A stretch of 16,515 nt of DNA from Flavobacterium psychrophilum (GTDB lineage: Bacteria; Bacteroidota; Bacteroidia; Flavobacteriales; Flavobacteriaceae): the NCBI GenBank assembly GCA_945872875.1, contig CAMCBB010000036.1, forward strand, positions 1 to 16,515. The letters run 5' to 3'. The notes beneath the pieces are model-generated. The model did no database searches and was not told where the DNA came from. It was given only the letters and a program-made list of their open reading frames with translations. Below, piece by piece: positions 1 through 7,474 of the stretch. How positions within the stretch are numbered: position 1 is the stretch's first letter; each line of letters starts with the position of its first letter. A program made the position numbers and the translations under genes.

Positions 1-188
1 ATTTTGATGTATATCGATTAAAAAATGAAATGGAAGCTATGGATATGGGAATTGAAGATTACTTATATTCTGGAAACTGGTGTTTCATTGAATGGCCTGA
101 AAAAATTCCGAATTGCATTCCGGATCAACATTCAACAATTACAATTGAATTACTTCCTGACGGAAAACGAAGATTGGTATTGGACTAA
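1..188 (+). CDS. tsaE: TsaE, tRNA t6A biosynthesis ATPase (C-terminal part, 5' truncated by window)
   Basis: Reading from base 3, an open frame of 61 codons ends at TAA 186-188. It begins FDVYRLKNEMEAMDMG and continues with a W-C-F-I-E-W-P-E-K stretch. This matches the C-terminal part of TsaE: the DxYRL segment, a short helix (here MGIEDYLYSGN), then the [IV]EWPE motif and a closing beta hairpin. In the family, TsaE is a small P-loop ATPase of about 140-155 residues that works with TsaB and TsaD to place threonylcarbamoyl on A37 of ANN-decoding tRNAs in the cytoplasm. The Walker A part lies outside the window. ald starts 41 bp downstream with no clear terminator between, so the two may be co-transcribed. 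The identification is firm because the EWPE and DxYRL motifs occur in the right order and spacing. Confidence 0.9.
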   Translation, partial: FDVYRLKNEMEAMDMGIEDYLYSGNWCFIEWPEKIPNCIPDQHSTITIELLPDGKRRLVLD

Positions 189-229
189 TTATTTTTTTTG
201 TAACTTGGTCCTTTAATTAATTGGAAAAC

Positions 230-1423
230 ATGGCCATTACACCATTTACAAAGCAACAATTGATTCCTCAGGAGGAAAAACTAGAAATCACCCGTCAAAA
301 AAGCGAGTTATTCATTGGAATTCCTAAAGAAACCAGCTACCAAGAACGTCGTATTTGCTTAACTCCGGATGCGGTACATTCGTTAACTTCACACGGACAT
401 CGCATCTTAATGGAAGCTGGAGCTGGCGAAAGTTCAAGCTACAGCGATAAAGAATACAGTGATGCAGGCGCCGAAATCACCCAAGACACCAAAAAGGTTT
501 TTTCTTGCCCTATGCTTTTAAAGGTGGAACCACCAACTATGGCCGAAATTGAACTGATGCAAGCCAATTCGATACTGATTTCGGCAATCCAATTAAAAAC
601 TAGAAAAAAAGAATATTTTGAAGCGCTTACGCAAAAGAAAATCACCGCTTTAGCCTTCGAATACATAAAAGACGAAGACGGATCCTACCCTGCCGTGAAG
701 TCATTGAGCGAAATTGCAGGCACTGCTTCTATATTAATTGCAGCTGAATTAATGATTAATCAACAATTTGGAAAAGGGCTTTTATTTGGAAATATAACTG
801 GAGTTGCTCCAACAGAAGTAGTTATAATTGGCGCAGGAACTGTTGGAGAATTTGCAGCTAAAACAGCAATTGGATTGGGTGCTAATGTAAAAATATTCGA
901 CAATTCGATTACTAAATTGCGTCGTTTACAAAACAATATCAATCAACGAATATTCACCTCAACCATACAGCCAAAAGCATTATTAAAAGCGTTAAGACGC
1001 TGTGATGTTGCGATAGGCGCAATGAGAGGCAAAGAGCGATCTCCAATTGTGGTAACCGAAACTATGGTTGATTTCATGAAAAAAGGTGCCGTAATTGTTG
1101 ATGTGAGTATTGATACTGGAGGCTGCTTTGAAACTTCAGAAATTACAACTCATGAAAAACCAACTTTTATTAAAAGTGATGTAATTCACTATTGTGTTCC
1201 TAATATACCTTCGCGTTATTCTAAGACGGCCTCACTTTCAATTAGTAATATTATCACGCCTTATTTACTTCAAATTGCTGAAGATGGCGGAATTGAAAGT
1301 TCAATACGATGTAATTTAGGCATGAAAAATGGTGTGTATTTATACCATGGTATCTTAACCAACAAAGCAATTGGAGATTGGTTTGATTTGAACAATAGCG
1401 ATATTAATTTAATTGTTTTTTAA
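230..1423 (+). CDS. ald: Alanine dehydrogenase / NAD(P) transhydrogenase-alpha family protein
   Basis: A 397-residue protein of the family that interconverts L-alanine and pyruvate plus ammonia with NAD. The frame opens at a TTG (221), but ATG 230 is preferred because it is the first ATG and precedes the MAITPFTKQQ start typical of flavobacterial homologues. Residues 27-135 form the first part of the substrate domain, with GIPKE, R41 in the RRICLTP segment (pyruvate-binding Arg) and K98 (family catalytic Lys). The Rossmann motif GAGTVGEFAA is at 201-210. D295 in the IDTGG loop corresponds to catalytic D270 of the Mycobacterium tuberculosis enzyme. The residue expected to be H96 is Q121, with the His/Gln-to-Asp distance (174) unchanged, so the active site departs from the biochemically studied enzymes. 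It lies 41 bp after tsaE. Function is assigned by family; the substrate should be treated as probable rather than certain. Confidence 0.88.
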   Translation: MAITPFTKQQLIPQEEKLEITRQKSELFIGIPKETSYQERRICLTPDAVHSLTSHGHRILMEAGAGESSSYSDKEYSDAGAEITQDTKKVFSCPMLLKVEPPTMAEIELMQANSILISAIQLKTRKKEYFEALTQKKITALAFEYIKDEDGSYPAVKSLSEIAGTASILIAAELMINQQFGKGLLFGNITGVAPTEVVIIGAGTVGEFAAKTAIGLGANVKIFDNSITKLRRLQNNINQRIFTSTIQPKALLKALRRCDVAIGAMRGKERSPIVVTETMVDFMKKGAVIVDVSIDTGGCFETSEITTHEKPTFIKSDVIHYCVPNIPSRYSKTASLSISNIITPYLLQIAEDGGIESSIRCNLGMKNGVYLYHGILTNKAIGDWFDLNNSDINLIVF

Positions 1424-1457
1424 TATTTAACTCAATTAATTATTGACTTCTTTGCTT

Positions 1458-1465
1458 TACCTTTG
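1458..1465 (+). promoter_or_regulatory. Bacteroidota -7 promoter element (TACCTTTG) for the 1483 gene
   Basis: TACCTTTG matches TAnnTTTG, the -7 box of Bacteroidota sigma-A promoters, and ends 17 nt before the ATG at 1483. A start point near 1472 would give a leader of about 11 nt. No good TTG -33 box is seen 17-23 bp upstream. Confidence 0.55.
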
Positions 1466-1482
1466 CAGAAATAAAAATTAGA

Positions 1483-1860
1483 ATGAAATTTTATCAGCGT
1501 TTTGCCTACTATTTAATCGGATTAGTTATTGGAAGTTTTTTTGTGGCTGCCGTTTTATCTGGAAAAGATTCTCGATGTAACTATTTTCCGAATGCTCGAG
1601 TATTAAATGATTTAAGAAACAAACCTTTTAATTATAGTATTGAAGCTTCTCGCAAACTTGCAGAAGATTGGATTGACACGATTGATATTAAAAACACACT
1701 AACCTACGGCGATGTTGATTTTGATAAAAGCAATATAAAATATCAAAAAGGAAAGTTGTATATCATAGAAGGCCAAACTATGAGAAAGGACACCATTGCG
1801 CTTCGAGTTATCAACTACTCTAACAAAGCGGTTTTAGAAGACATTATTAGAAAAAAATAA
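1483..1860 (+). CDS. Small single-pass membrane protein, DUF4258-like
   Basis: A 125-residue protein of unknown function. Residues 6-25 form one hydrophobic helix with charged residues just before and after it (MKFYQR and GKDSR). There is no signal-peptidase or lipobox motif, so it is likely anchored in the inner membrane with the C-terminal part outside it. The soluble part carries RCNYFPNARVLNDLRNKP, then a DWIDT motif, a YGDVDFDKS segment and a YIIEGQ strand. This is the pattern I associate with small flavobacterial proteins labelled DUF4258, though I cannot verify the domain here. It follows ald by 59 bp but has its own -7 box, and it is closed by a strong terminator, so it may form a single-gene unit or the end of the tsaE-ald transcript. 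A role cannot be inferred from this sequence. Confidence 0.75.
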   Translation: MKFYQRFAYYLIGLVIGSFFVAAVLSGKDSRCNYFPNARVLNDLRNKPFNYSIEASRKLAEDWIDTIDIKNTLTYGDVDFDKSNIKYQKGKLYIIEGQTMRKDTIALRVINYSNKAVLEDIIRKK

Positions 1861-1868
1861 AAACAAAC

Positions 1869-1896
1869 AACTCCAATTTTCATTGGAGTTTTTTTT
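1869..1896 (+). terminator. Intrinsic terminator after the 1483-1860 gene (possibly bidirectional)
   Basis: A perfect 9-bp stem (AACTCCAAT with ATTGGAGTT) around a TTTC loop runs straight into eight T residues. It sits in the 40-bp gap between convergent genes. The opposite side is A-rich, so the same hairpin may also stop the minus-strand transcript ending at 1901. Confidence 0.85.
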
Positions 1897-1900
1897 ATGC

Positions 1901-2941
1901 TTATTTAATAAATTCTATTTTCTGAGCTTCTTCAGTATTTATGCTGTCAAAAAAACCTTGTTCATTCATCCAGTCGTCACTAAACACTTTACTCATATAT
2001 CGCGATCCGTGATCAGGGAAAATAACAACCACATTACTTTCCGAGGTAAACTCGCCTTCTTTGGCAAATTGTTTCACCGCTTGTAATGCAGCACCAGAAG
2101 TGTAACCTACAAATAATCCTTCTTGTTTTACAATTTCTCTTGCAGTATGGGCACTTTCCTCATCAGTTACTTTCATGAATTTATCAATCGAATCAAAATC
2201 GGTGGCAGTCGGTATTAAATTTTTTCCAATTCCCTCAATCCTGTAGGGATATATTTCATCGGTATCAAACTCTTTTGTTTCATGGTATTTTTTCAACACC
2301 GAACCAAAAGCATCTACACCTAATATTTTAATATTTGGATTTTTCTCTTTCAAAAACTTAGCAACACCAGAAATAGTACCTCCAGTTCCACTGCAGGCAA
2401 CTAAATGCGTTATTTTTCCTGCGGTTTGTTCCCAAATTTCAGGTCCTGTAGAAAAATAATGTGCATCAATATTCAATTGATTAAAATATTGATTAATGTA
2501 AACAGAACCTTTTGTTTCTTCATGCAAACGCTTAGCAACTTTGTAATACGAGCGCTCATCATCAGCAGAAACATTTGCTGGACAAACATAAACTTTTGCT
2601 CCAAGACTTCGAAGCATGTCTATTTTGTCTTTAGAAGATTTAGAAGTTACTGCAAGAATACAGCTATATCCTTTAATAATACTTACCATTGCCAAACTAA
2701 ATCCGGTATTACCTGAAGTAGTTTCAATGATTGTATCTCCAGGAGAAAGAATACCTTTTTTTTCGGCTTGTTCAATGATATATAATGCGATTCTGTCTTT
2801 GGATGAATGCCCTGGATTAAAAGCTTCCACTTTAGCATAATAGCTACCTGGAAAGTCTTTGGTAATTCTATTAAGTTTAATAAGAGGAGTGCTTCCTATT
2901 AATTCCAGAACATTATTATAGGCTTTTATTTCTTCTTTCAT
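1901..2941 (-). CDS. PLP-dependent cysteine synthase / cystathionine beta-synthase-like enzyme
   Basis: A 346-residue fold-type II PLP enzyme. The frame extends 9 codons further upstream, but ATG at 2941 is preferred because [19 protein letters not shown] then begins the protein as in the family. Visible motifs are the Schiff-base lysine K48 in NPGHSSKDR, the substrate loop TSGNTG (75-80) and the PLP phosphate loop GTGGT (185-189). The C-terminal [18 protein letters not shown] segment is typical of the CBS catalytic core rather than short CysK/CysM proteins of about 300 residues. There is no C-terminal pair of CBS (Bateman) domains. The expected reaction is beta-replacement on O-acetylserine, phosphoserine or serine, giving cysteine or cystathionine; sequence alone does not choose among them. 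It is the last gene of the minus-strand cluster and has its own -7 box just upstream. Confidence 0.88.
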   Translation of the reverse strand: MKEEIKAYNNVLELIGSTPLIKLNRITKDFPGSYYAKVEAFNPGHSSKDRIALYIIEQAEKKGILSPGDTIIETTSGNTGFSLAMVSIIKGYSCILAVTSKSSKDKIDMLRSLGAKVYVCPANVSADDERSYYKVAKRLHEETKGSVYINQYFNQLNIDAHYFSTGPEIWEQTAGKITHLVACSGTGGTISGVAKFLKEKNPNIKILGVDAFGSVLKKYHETKEFDTDEIYPYRIEGIGKNLIPTATDFDSIDKFMKVTDEESAHTAREIVKQEGLFVGYTSGAALQAVKQFAKEGEFTSESNVVVIFPDHGSRYMSKVFSDDWMNEQGFFDSINTEEAQKIEFIK

Positions 2942-2994
2942 AAAATAAAAAAAATTTGACAGAACCATTACTTAGTATAGGTACCGTAACCTTG

Positions 2995-3002
2995 CAAATC
3001 TA
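2995..3002 (-). promoter_or_regulatory. -7 promoter element (TAGATTTG) for the CBS-like cysteine synthase
   Basis: On the minus strand TAGATTTG matches TAnnTTTG and ends 53 nt before the ATG at 2941. A TTG lies 23 bp upstream of it, at the long end of the accepted -33 spacing. It overlaps the region just past the stop of the oligopeptidase gene, so the cysteine synthase can probably be transcribed alone, with a leader of roughly 45 nt that carries a U-rich run before the start. Confidence 0.5.
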
Positions 3003-3007
3003 ATAAA

Positions 3008-5068
3008 TTAATTTTTAATTTTTTCCAATTCAAGCAAAAAACTGAATTCCTTAGCCAATTCTTTTAAGGCTTCAAATCTACCTGAAGCACCTCCGTGTCC
3101 CGCATCCATATTGGTGTCTAAAAATAATAAATTCGAATCGGTTTTCATAACTCTTAGTTTAGCAACCCATTTTGCTGGTTCCCAATATTGTACTTGCGAA
3201 TCGTGCAGTCCTGTTGAGATATACATGTTCGGATACACTTGTGTTGCCACATTATCATAAGGCGAATAAGACAACATGTACTCGTAATATATCTTTTGAT
3301 TTGGATTTCCCCATTCGTCATATTCTCCTGTAGTAAGTGGAATGGATTCATCCAACATGGTTGTAACCACATCAACAAAGGCAACTTGAGCAATGATTCC
3401 GTTATATAAATTGGGTGCGATATTAGCCACCGCTCCCATTAACAATCCTCCCGCAGAGCCTCCTTCGGCATATAAATGCTCTGGAGATGTATATTTTTCT
3501 TGAATTAAAAATTCCGAACAATCGATAAAATCAGTAAAGGTATTTTTCTTTTGCAACAACTTCCCGGTTTCATACCAATTTCGTCCTAGATCTTCTCCAC
3601 CGCGTATGTGTGCTATAGCAAAAACAAAACCTCGATCTAAAAGCGATAATCGAGTTGAAGAAAATGAGGCGTCGATAGAATAGCCATACGATCCGTAGGC
3701 ATATTGCAATAACGGATTTTTACCATCTTTTAACAACTCTTTTTTATAAACCAATGAAATAGGCACCTTAACACCATCTCTAGCAGTTGCCCAAACACGC
3801 TCTTCTTTATAATTATTTTTATCAAATTTTCCACCCAAAACCTGTTGTTCTTTTAGAACTACCTTTTCTTTGGTTTTCATATTAAAATCAATAACCGAAG
3901 AAGGCTTAGCCAAAGACTGATAAGAGTATCTTAAAATATCGGTATCAAAATCAACATTAGTACTTGCGCATGCTGTATAAGTTTCACTTTCAAAAGGCAA
4001 ATAATAAGCCTCATCCCCATTCCACGGAATAATTTTAATGGTATTTAAACCGTTGGCGCGTTCTTCAAGAACTAGATAGTTTTTGAATATCTCAATATCC
4101 TCAAGCAATACATCAGCACGATGCGGAATTACCTCAACCCAATTTTCTTTGGAAGTAGCAGTTTCTGGAGTTTTCATTAACTTAAAGTTCTCCGCTTCGT
4201 CTTTATTTGTTAGAATATAAAAACTGTCTCCATAATGATTGATGCTGTATTCTAATCCTCGGACTCTCTTTTGGAACAACCTAAATTTTTCATCTGGAGT
4301 ATTCGCATCCAAAATTTGATATTCAGTAGTTAAGGTACTCCCCGATTCAATCGCTAGGTATTTATTGGATTTTGATTTGGCAATTTCAACATTAAACGTT
4401 TCGTCTTTTTCAAAGTAAACCAACACATCTTCTTCCTGGCTTATACCCAATTTATGCTTAAATATTTTATCGGAACGCAAGGTTACCTCATCTTGACAGG
4501 AATAAAAAATAGTTTGATTGTCATTGGCCCAAACTGCTGTACCCGTTACATTTTTTATTGTATCCGAAAGTAATTGCCCTGTTAGAAGATTCTTAATCTG
4601 AATGGTATAAATTCGTCTTCCAACAACATCTACACTAAATAAAGCCTTGCTGTTATCCGGACTTACTGAAAGTCCGCCTAAATGAAAATACGATTGCCCT
4701 TTGGCTAATTCATTACAATCGAATAAAATTTCTTCAACAGCTGAAAGGGTTTCTTTTTTTCTAGAATAAATTGGATAATTCTGCCCTTTCTCAAATCGGG
4801 TGATGTAATAATACCCATTATAAAAATAAGGAACTGATTGGTCATCTTCTTTTATTCGAGATTTCATCTCTTCAAATAATTCCTCTTGTAAAGCTTTGGT
4901 ATCGGCAGTAACCGAATGGTAATATTCGTTTTCTTTGTTTAAGTAATCAATTACTTCTGGATTTTCTCTGTCGTTAAGCCAATAATAATCATCAATACGG
5001 GTATGCTTGTGTTTTACAAGTTTATGCGGAATTATTTTGGCTACAGGTGGAATTGGTTTTATATTCAT
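3008..5068 (-). CDS. ptrB: Oligopeptidase B (S9A serine peptidase)
   Basis: A 686-residue prolyl-oligopeptidase-family peptidase that cuts short peptides, classically after Arg or Lys, in the cytoplasm or periplasm. There is no signal peptide. The frame could begin at a TTG (5083), but ATG 5068 is the first standard start. The N-terminal DDYYWLNDRENPEVIDYL segment is typical of S9A; a beta-propeller follows to about residue 410, then the alpha/beta-hydrolase domain. The catalytic triad is Ser538 in GGSAGG, Asp623 in GLHDSQV and His658 in GHGGASGR. The spacings 85 and 35 equal those I recall for the E. coli enzyme (S532, D617, H652). The S1-pocket acidic pair of that enzyme (E576, E578) corresponds to E582 and D584, supporting cleavage after basic residues. 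It starts 36 bp after the response regulator stop and is probably in the same operon; a TAtgcTTTG near-match to a -7 box (5081-5089) could add local transcription. Confidence 0.93.
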   Translation of the reverse strand: MNIKPIPPVAKIIPHKLVKHKHTRIDDYYWLNDRENPEVIDYLNKENEYYHSVTADTKALQEELFEEMKSRIKEDDQSVPYFYNGYYYITRFEKGQNYPIYSRKKETLSAVEEILFDCNELAKGQSYFHLGGLSVSPDNSKALFSVDVVGRRIYTIQIKNLLTGQLLSDTIKNVTGTAVWANDNQTIFYSCQDEVTLRSDKIFKHKLGISQEEDVLVYFEKDETFNVEIAKSKSNKYLAIESGSTLTTEYQILDANTPDEKFRLFQKRVRGLEYSINHYGDSFYILTNKDEAENFKLMKTPETATSKENWVEVIPHRADVLLEDIEIFKNYLVLEERANGLNTIKIIPWNGDEAYYLPFESETYTACASTNVDFDTDILRYSYQSLAKPSSVIDFNMKTKEKVVLKEQQVLGGKFDKNNYKEERVWATARDGVKVPISLVYKKELLKDGKNPLLQYAYGSYGYSIDASFSSTRLSLLDRGFVFAIAHIRGGEDLGRNWYETGKLLQKKNTFTDFIDCSEFLIQEKYTSPEHLYAEGGSAGGLLMGAVANIAPNLYNGIIAQVAFVDVVTTMLDESIPLTTGEYDEWGNPNQKIYYEYMLSYSPYDNVATQVYPNMYISTGLHDSQVQYWEPAKWVAKLRVMKTDSNLLFLDTNMDAGHGGASGRFEALKELAKEFSFLLELEKIKN

Positions 5069-5104
5069 TTTATTGATTTTCAAAGCATAGAATTGAATTT
5101 CTAG

Positions 5105-5500
5105 CTAGGAATTAGTAGTAATTATATTAGTAATTGTTTCTATTGAAAGTGGTTTAGATAAATAATCCGTTACAGCTGAATTTTGCTTGGCTTTCATCAT
5201 GTCGTTTGGATTCACTGATGAACTTAATACAAACAATTTTATTTGGGTATTCGAATCAAATTTTAACTTCTCTAACTCTTCTATAAAGTGCCATCCATCC
5301 ATTTGCGGCATATTTAAATCCAAAAAAATGTAAAGAAGAGTTACCTGTTGCAAACTTTTAATTCCATTCAAAGCCTCCTTAGCAGAGTGATAAGACAAAA
5401 CTTCATCTGCAAAATCTTGCTTTACAAACAACCTTTGATGGTAATAATTCATTGCTTGATCGTCTTCAATCAAAACAACACAAGTAGATGGAGCTATCAT
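5105..5500 (-). CDS. Single-domain response regulator (receiver only)
   Basis: A 131-residue CheY-like receiver domain with nothing after it. Acidic pocket residues are E12, D13 and D14, the phosphoacceptor is D61 in FLDLNMPQMDG, the switch serine is S93 or S94 in FVLSSS, and the conserved lysine is K116 in LSKPL. There is no DNA-binding or enzymatic output domain, so it must act by protein contact or as a phosphate relay. Its ATG overlaps the TGA of the upstream histidine kinase in ATGA (5497-5500), which means translational coupling and near-certain partnership. Receivers of this kind (with an NP pair after the switch serines and a long alpha-4) commonly pair with phytochrome-like or PAS kinases; that comparison is from memory. 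The target is not apparent from the neighbourhood. Confidence 0.92.
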   Translation of the reverse strand: MIAPSTCVVLIEDDQAMNYYHQRLFVKQDFADEVLSYHSAKEALNGIKSLQQVTLLYIFLDLNMPQMDGWHFIEELEKLKFDSNTQIKLFVLSSSVNPNDMMKAKQNSAVTDYLSKPLSIETITNIITTNS

Positions 5501-6396
5501 ATTTTGGAAAGGGTAAAATAGATGACAGTTCCTTTTCCTATTTCGGATTCAGCCCAAATGGTTCCTCCATGCAAAGCAACTATTTTTTTACAATGCGCTA
5601 ATCCAATTCCGGTTCCTTCATATTCTGAAGTAGTGTGCAGTTTTGTATAAATAGAAAATATGGCTTCTAAATTTTCTGATGGAATTCCGATTCCGTTGTC
5701 TTTTACTTGAAATAACAAATCCGATTCTCTTTCGTCTGAAGAAATAAAAACAAATGGCTGTTCCTCCTTGCGGCTGAATTTAATTGCATTCCCAATCAAA
5801 TTTTGAAACAACAATCTCAAATGTACCGATGAGCCCATAACTGTTGGTAATTTTTCAAAAAGGATCTTTGCATTGCTTTCCTTTATTACCAAACTCAAAT
5901 CTTCTTGCACCTCTTGAATTACCTGATTTAAATTGGTTGCAACAAAATTCTCTTTTGAATTCAGTTTAGTGAAATCCAACAACGATTGTATAGTGTTTTG
6001 CATCCTTTTGGCCGACTTTGAAATAAAATCTACAAAGAGATTTCCTTCAGTATCTAATTGAGAAGAATACTCCTCTGCTAATAGTTTAGAATAGGCACTA
6101 ATCGAATTTAACGGATCTTGTAAGTCGTGTGCTACTGTATAAACTAATTGTTGTGCATCTGTATTAGAACTTTCCAGAATATAATACAAATGATAAACTT
6201 CTCCATTTTCTTCATGTTGTACATGCTGAATTTTATCATTAGTAATATCTTGTAAAATAGAAGCGATTGATTTATTTTGAATTGAATCTAACTTGGTTTT
6301 AAAATGGTTTAAACCCAATTCATTTGCATGAATAATTACATTATCTGCATTGGCAATAATTGCTGGCAACGGAAATGTATTTATTAGATTCAGCAT
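5497..6396 (-). CDS. Soluble sensor histidine kinase (PAS-like N terminus, HisKA-HATPase)
   Basis: A 299-residue histidine kinase with no membrane segment, so its signal is cytoplasmic. Residues 1-75 look like a short PAS domain (PLPAIIANADNVIIHAN start). The dimerisation and phosphoacceptor helix has H90 in VAHDLQDPL, the HDLQ-x-PL form seen in phytochrome-type kinases. The ATPase domain shows the N box (NLIGNAIKFS, 199-208), the G1 box DNGIGI (233-238) and the G2 box GTGIGLAHCKKIV (261-273). All key residues are present, so it should be active. It begins 5 bp after the ltaE stop and overlaps the receiver gene by 4 bp, so the three are one transcription unit. No GAF or chromophore-binding domain is present, so light sensing is not supported. 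The ligand is unknown. Confidence 0.92.
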   Translation of the reverse strand: MLNLINTFPLPAIIANADNVIIHANELGLNHFKTKLDSIQNKSIASILQDITNDKIQHVQHEENGEVYHLYYILESSNTDAQQLVYTVAHDLQDPLNSISAYSKLLAEEYSSQLDTEGNLFVDFISKSAKRMQNTIQSLLDFTKLNSKENFVATNLNQVIQEVQEDLSLVIKESNAKILFEKLPTVMGSSVHLRLLFQNLIGNAIKFSRKEEQPFVFISSDERESDLLFQVKDNGIGIPSENLEAIFSIYTKLHTTSEYEGTGIGLAHCKKIVALHGGTIWAESEIGKGTVIYFTLSKI

Positions 6397-6401
6397 AGTA
6401 A

Positions 6402-7427
6402 TTAAAATTGCAGTTTTGTTAGAGTATCCACAACATAATTATGCATAACTTCTTTATAATCTAAATGGGTTACAATTCTTAGTTTGCCGTGACCCATCGA
6501 ACTAATAAAGATATTTTTTTGTTGCAGTTTTTCAATTATCCATTTTTCTTCTAATGTTGGGCGAACCGAAAAAATTAAAATATTAGTTTCTACAGGCTCT
6601 ACTTTCTCAACCCAATTTAAAGTACTTAACAACTCCCCTAGTTCTTTAGCTCTTCGGTGATCTTCTTCCAATCTTGATAAATTATTTTGAATGGCATACA
6701 TACCTGCAGCAGCTAAATATCCTGCTTGACGCATACCACCTCCAAATATTTTTCGAATTCGCAAAGCACGTTTAATATCTGCTTTAGATCCCAATAACAC
6801 AGAACCTATTGGCGCTCCCAATCCTTTGGATAAACAAACCGATATAGTATCGAATAATTCCCCAAATTGTTTTGGATGTTGTTTTTTAGCCACCAAGGCA
6901 TTCCATAATCGAGCACCATCTAAATGGTATTTCAAATTATTATCGACACAAACTTGCTTGATTTTTTTCAATTCTTCAATATCATAACAGGCTCCTCCTC
7001 CTTTATTGGTAGTATTTTCAATACTCACTAACGAAGTTAAAGGTGCATGATAAAACTCGGGGTCGTTGATGGCATTCTTAACTAAATCGGCAGTGATCAT
7101 TCCTCTATCTCCATCTACCAAACAACAAGAAACACCACTATTAAACGAAGCACCTCCACCTTCATAATGATAAATATGGGAATACTTATCGCAAATTACT
7201 TGCTCTCCGGGATTAGTATGCAACTTTATTGCCGTTTGATTCGCCATTGTTCCGCTAGGGAAAAATAACGCCGCTTCCATTCCGAATAACTGAGCAACCG
7301 CAGTTTCCAATTCGTTTACCGTTGGATCTTGTTTATACACATCATCTCCAACCTTAGCATTAAACATAAACTGCAACATTTCATTGCTTGGTTTGGTTAC
7401 TGTATCACTAACTAAATTTATTTCCAT
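6402..7427 (-). CDS. ltaE: Low-specificity L-threonine aldolase
   Basis: A 341-residue fold-type I PLP enzyme that splits L-threonine or L-allo-threonine into glycine and acetaldehyde. The SDTVTKP opening, the FFPSGTMANQ segment (56-64), D170 in YHLDGARLWNA (pyridine-nitrogen Asp, followed by R173) and the PLP lysine K201 in CLSKGLGAPIGS are the family marks. The length suits the family (333 in E. coli). An ATG at 7445 is in frame but would leave only about 7 nt of leader after the -7 box at 7459-7466 and adds six residues (MASKFD) not usual in the family, so ATG 7427 is chosen. It is the first gene of a minus-strand unit with the kinase and receiver genes, and it diverges from prfB. Linkage to a two-component pair suggests shared expression, not necessarily shared function. 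Confidence 0.9.
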   Translation of the reverse strand: MEINLVSDTVTKPSNEMLQFMFNAKVGDDVYKQDPTVNELETAVAQLFGMEAALFFPSGTMANQTAIKLHTNPGEQVICDKYSHIYHYEGGGASFNSGVSCCLVDGDRGMITADLVKNAINDPEFYHAPLTSLVSIENTTNKGGGACYDIEELKKIKQVCVDNNLKYHLDGARLWNALVAKKQHPKQFGELFDTISVCLSKGLGAPIGSVLLGSKADIKRALRIRKIFGGGMRQAGYLAAAGMYAIQNNLSRLEEDHRRAKELGELLSTLNWVEKVEPVETNILIFSVRPTLEEKWIIEKLQQKNIFISSMGHGKLRIVTHLDYKEVMHNYVVDTLTKLQF

Positions 7428-7444
7428 ATCAAATTTTGATGCCA

Positions 7445-7452
7445 TATATTTG
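7445..7452 (+). promoter_or_regulatory. -7 promoter element (TATATTTG) for prfB
   Basis: TATATTTG fits TAnnTTTG and ends 22 nt before the prfB ATG. The start point predicted about 7 nt downstream (near 7459) lies inside the opposing ltaE -7 box. No clear -33 TTG is seen. Confidence 0.55.
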
Positions 7453-7458
7453 CATTTA

Positions 7459-7466
7459 CAAAACTA
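7459..7466 (-). promoter_or_regulatory. -7 promoter element (TAGTTTTG) for ltaE
   Basis: On the minus strand TAGTTTTG fits TAnnTTTG. A TTTG lies 23 bp upstream, at the long end of -33 spacing. Its predicted start point (near 7452) lies at the edge of the prfB -7 box on the other strand. Confidence 0.5.
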
Positions 7467-7474
7467 CACAATTT

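Noticed and set aside
25..216. A 63-codon plus-strand frame at the window start
   Set aside because: The overlapping frame from base 3 encodes recognisable TsaE, so this one is a shadow.
7427..7445. ATG 7445 as the ltaE start
   Set aside because: It overlaps the prfB -7 box, leaves almost no leader after the ltaE -7 box, and adds residues not typical of the family; ATG 7427 fits better, though 7445 cannot be excluded.
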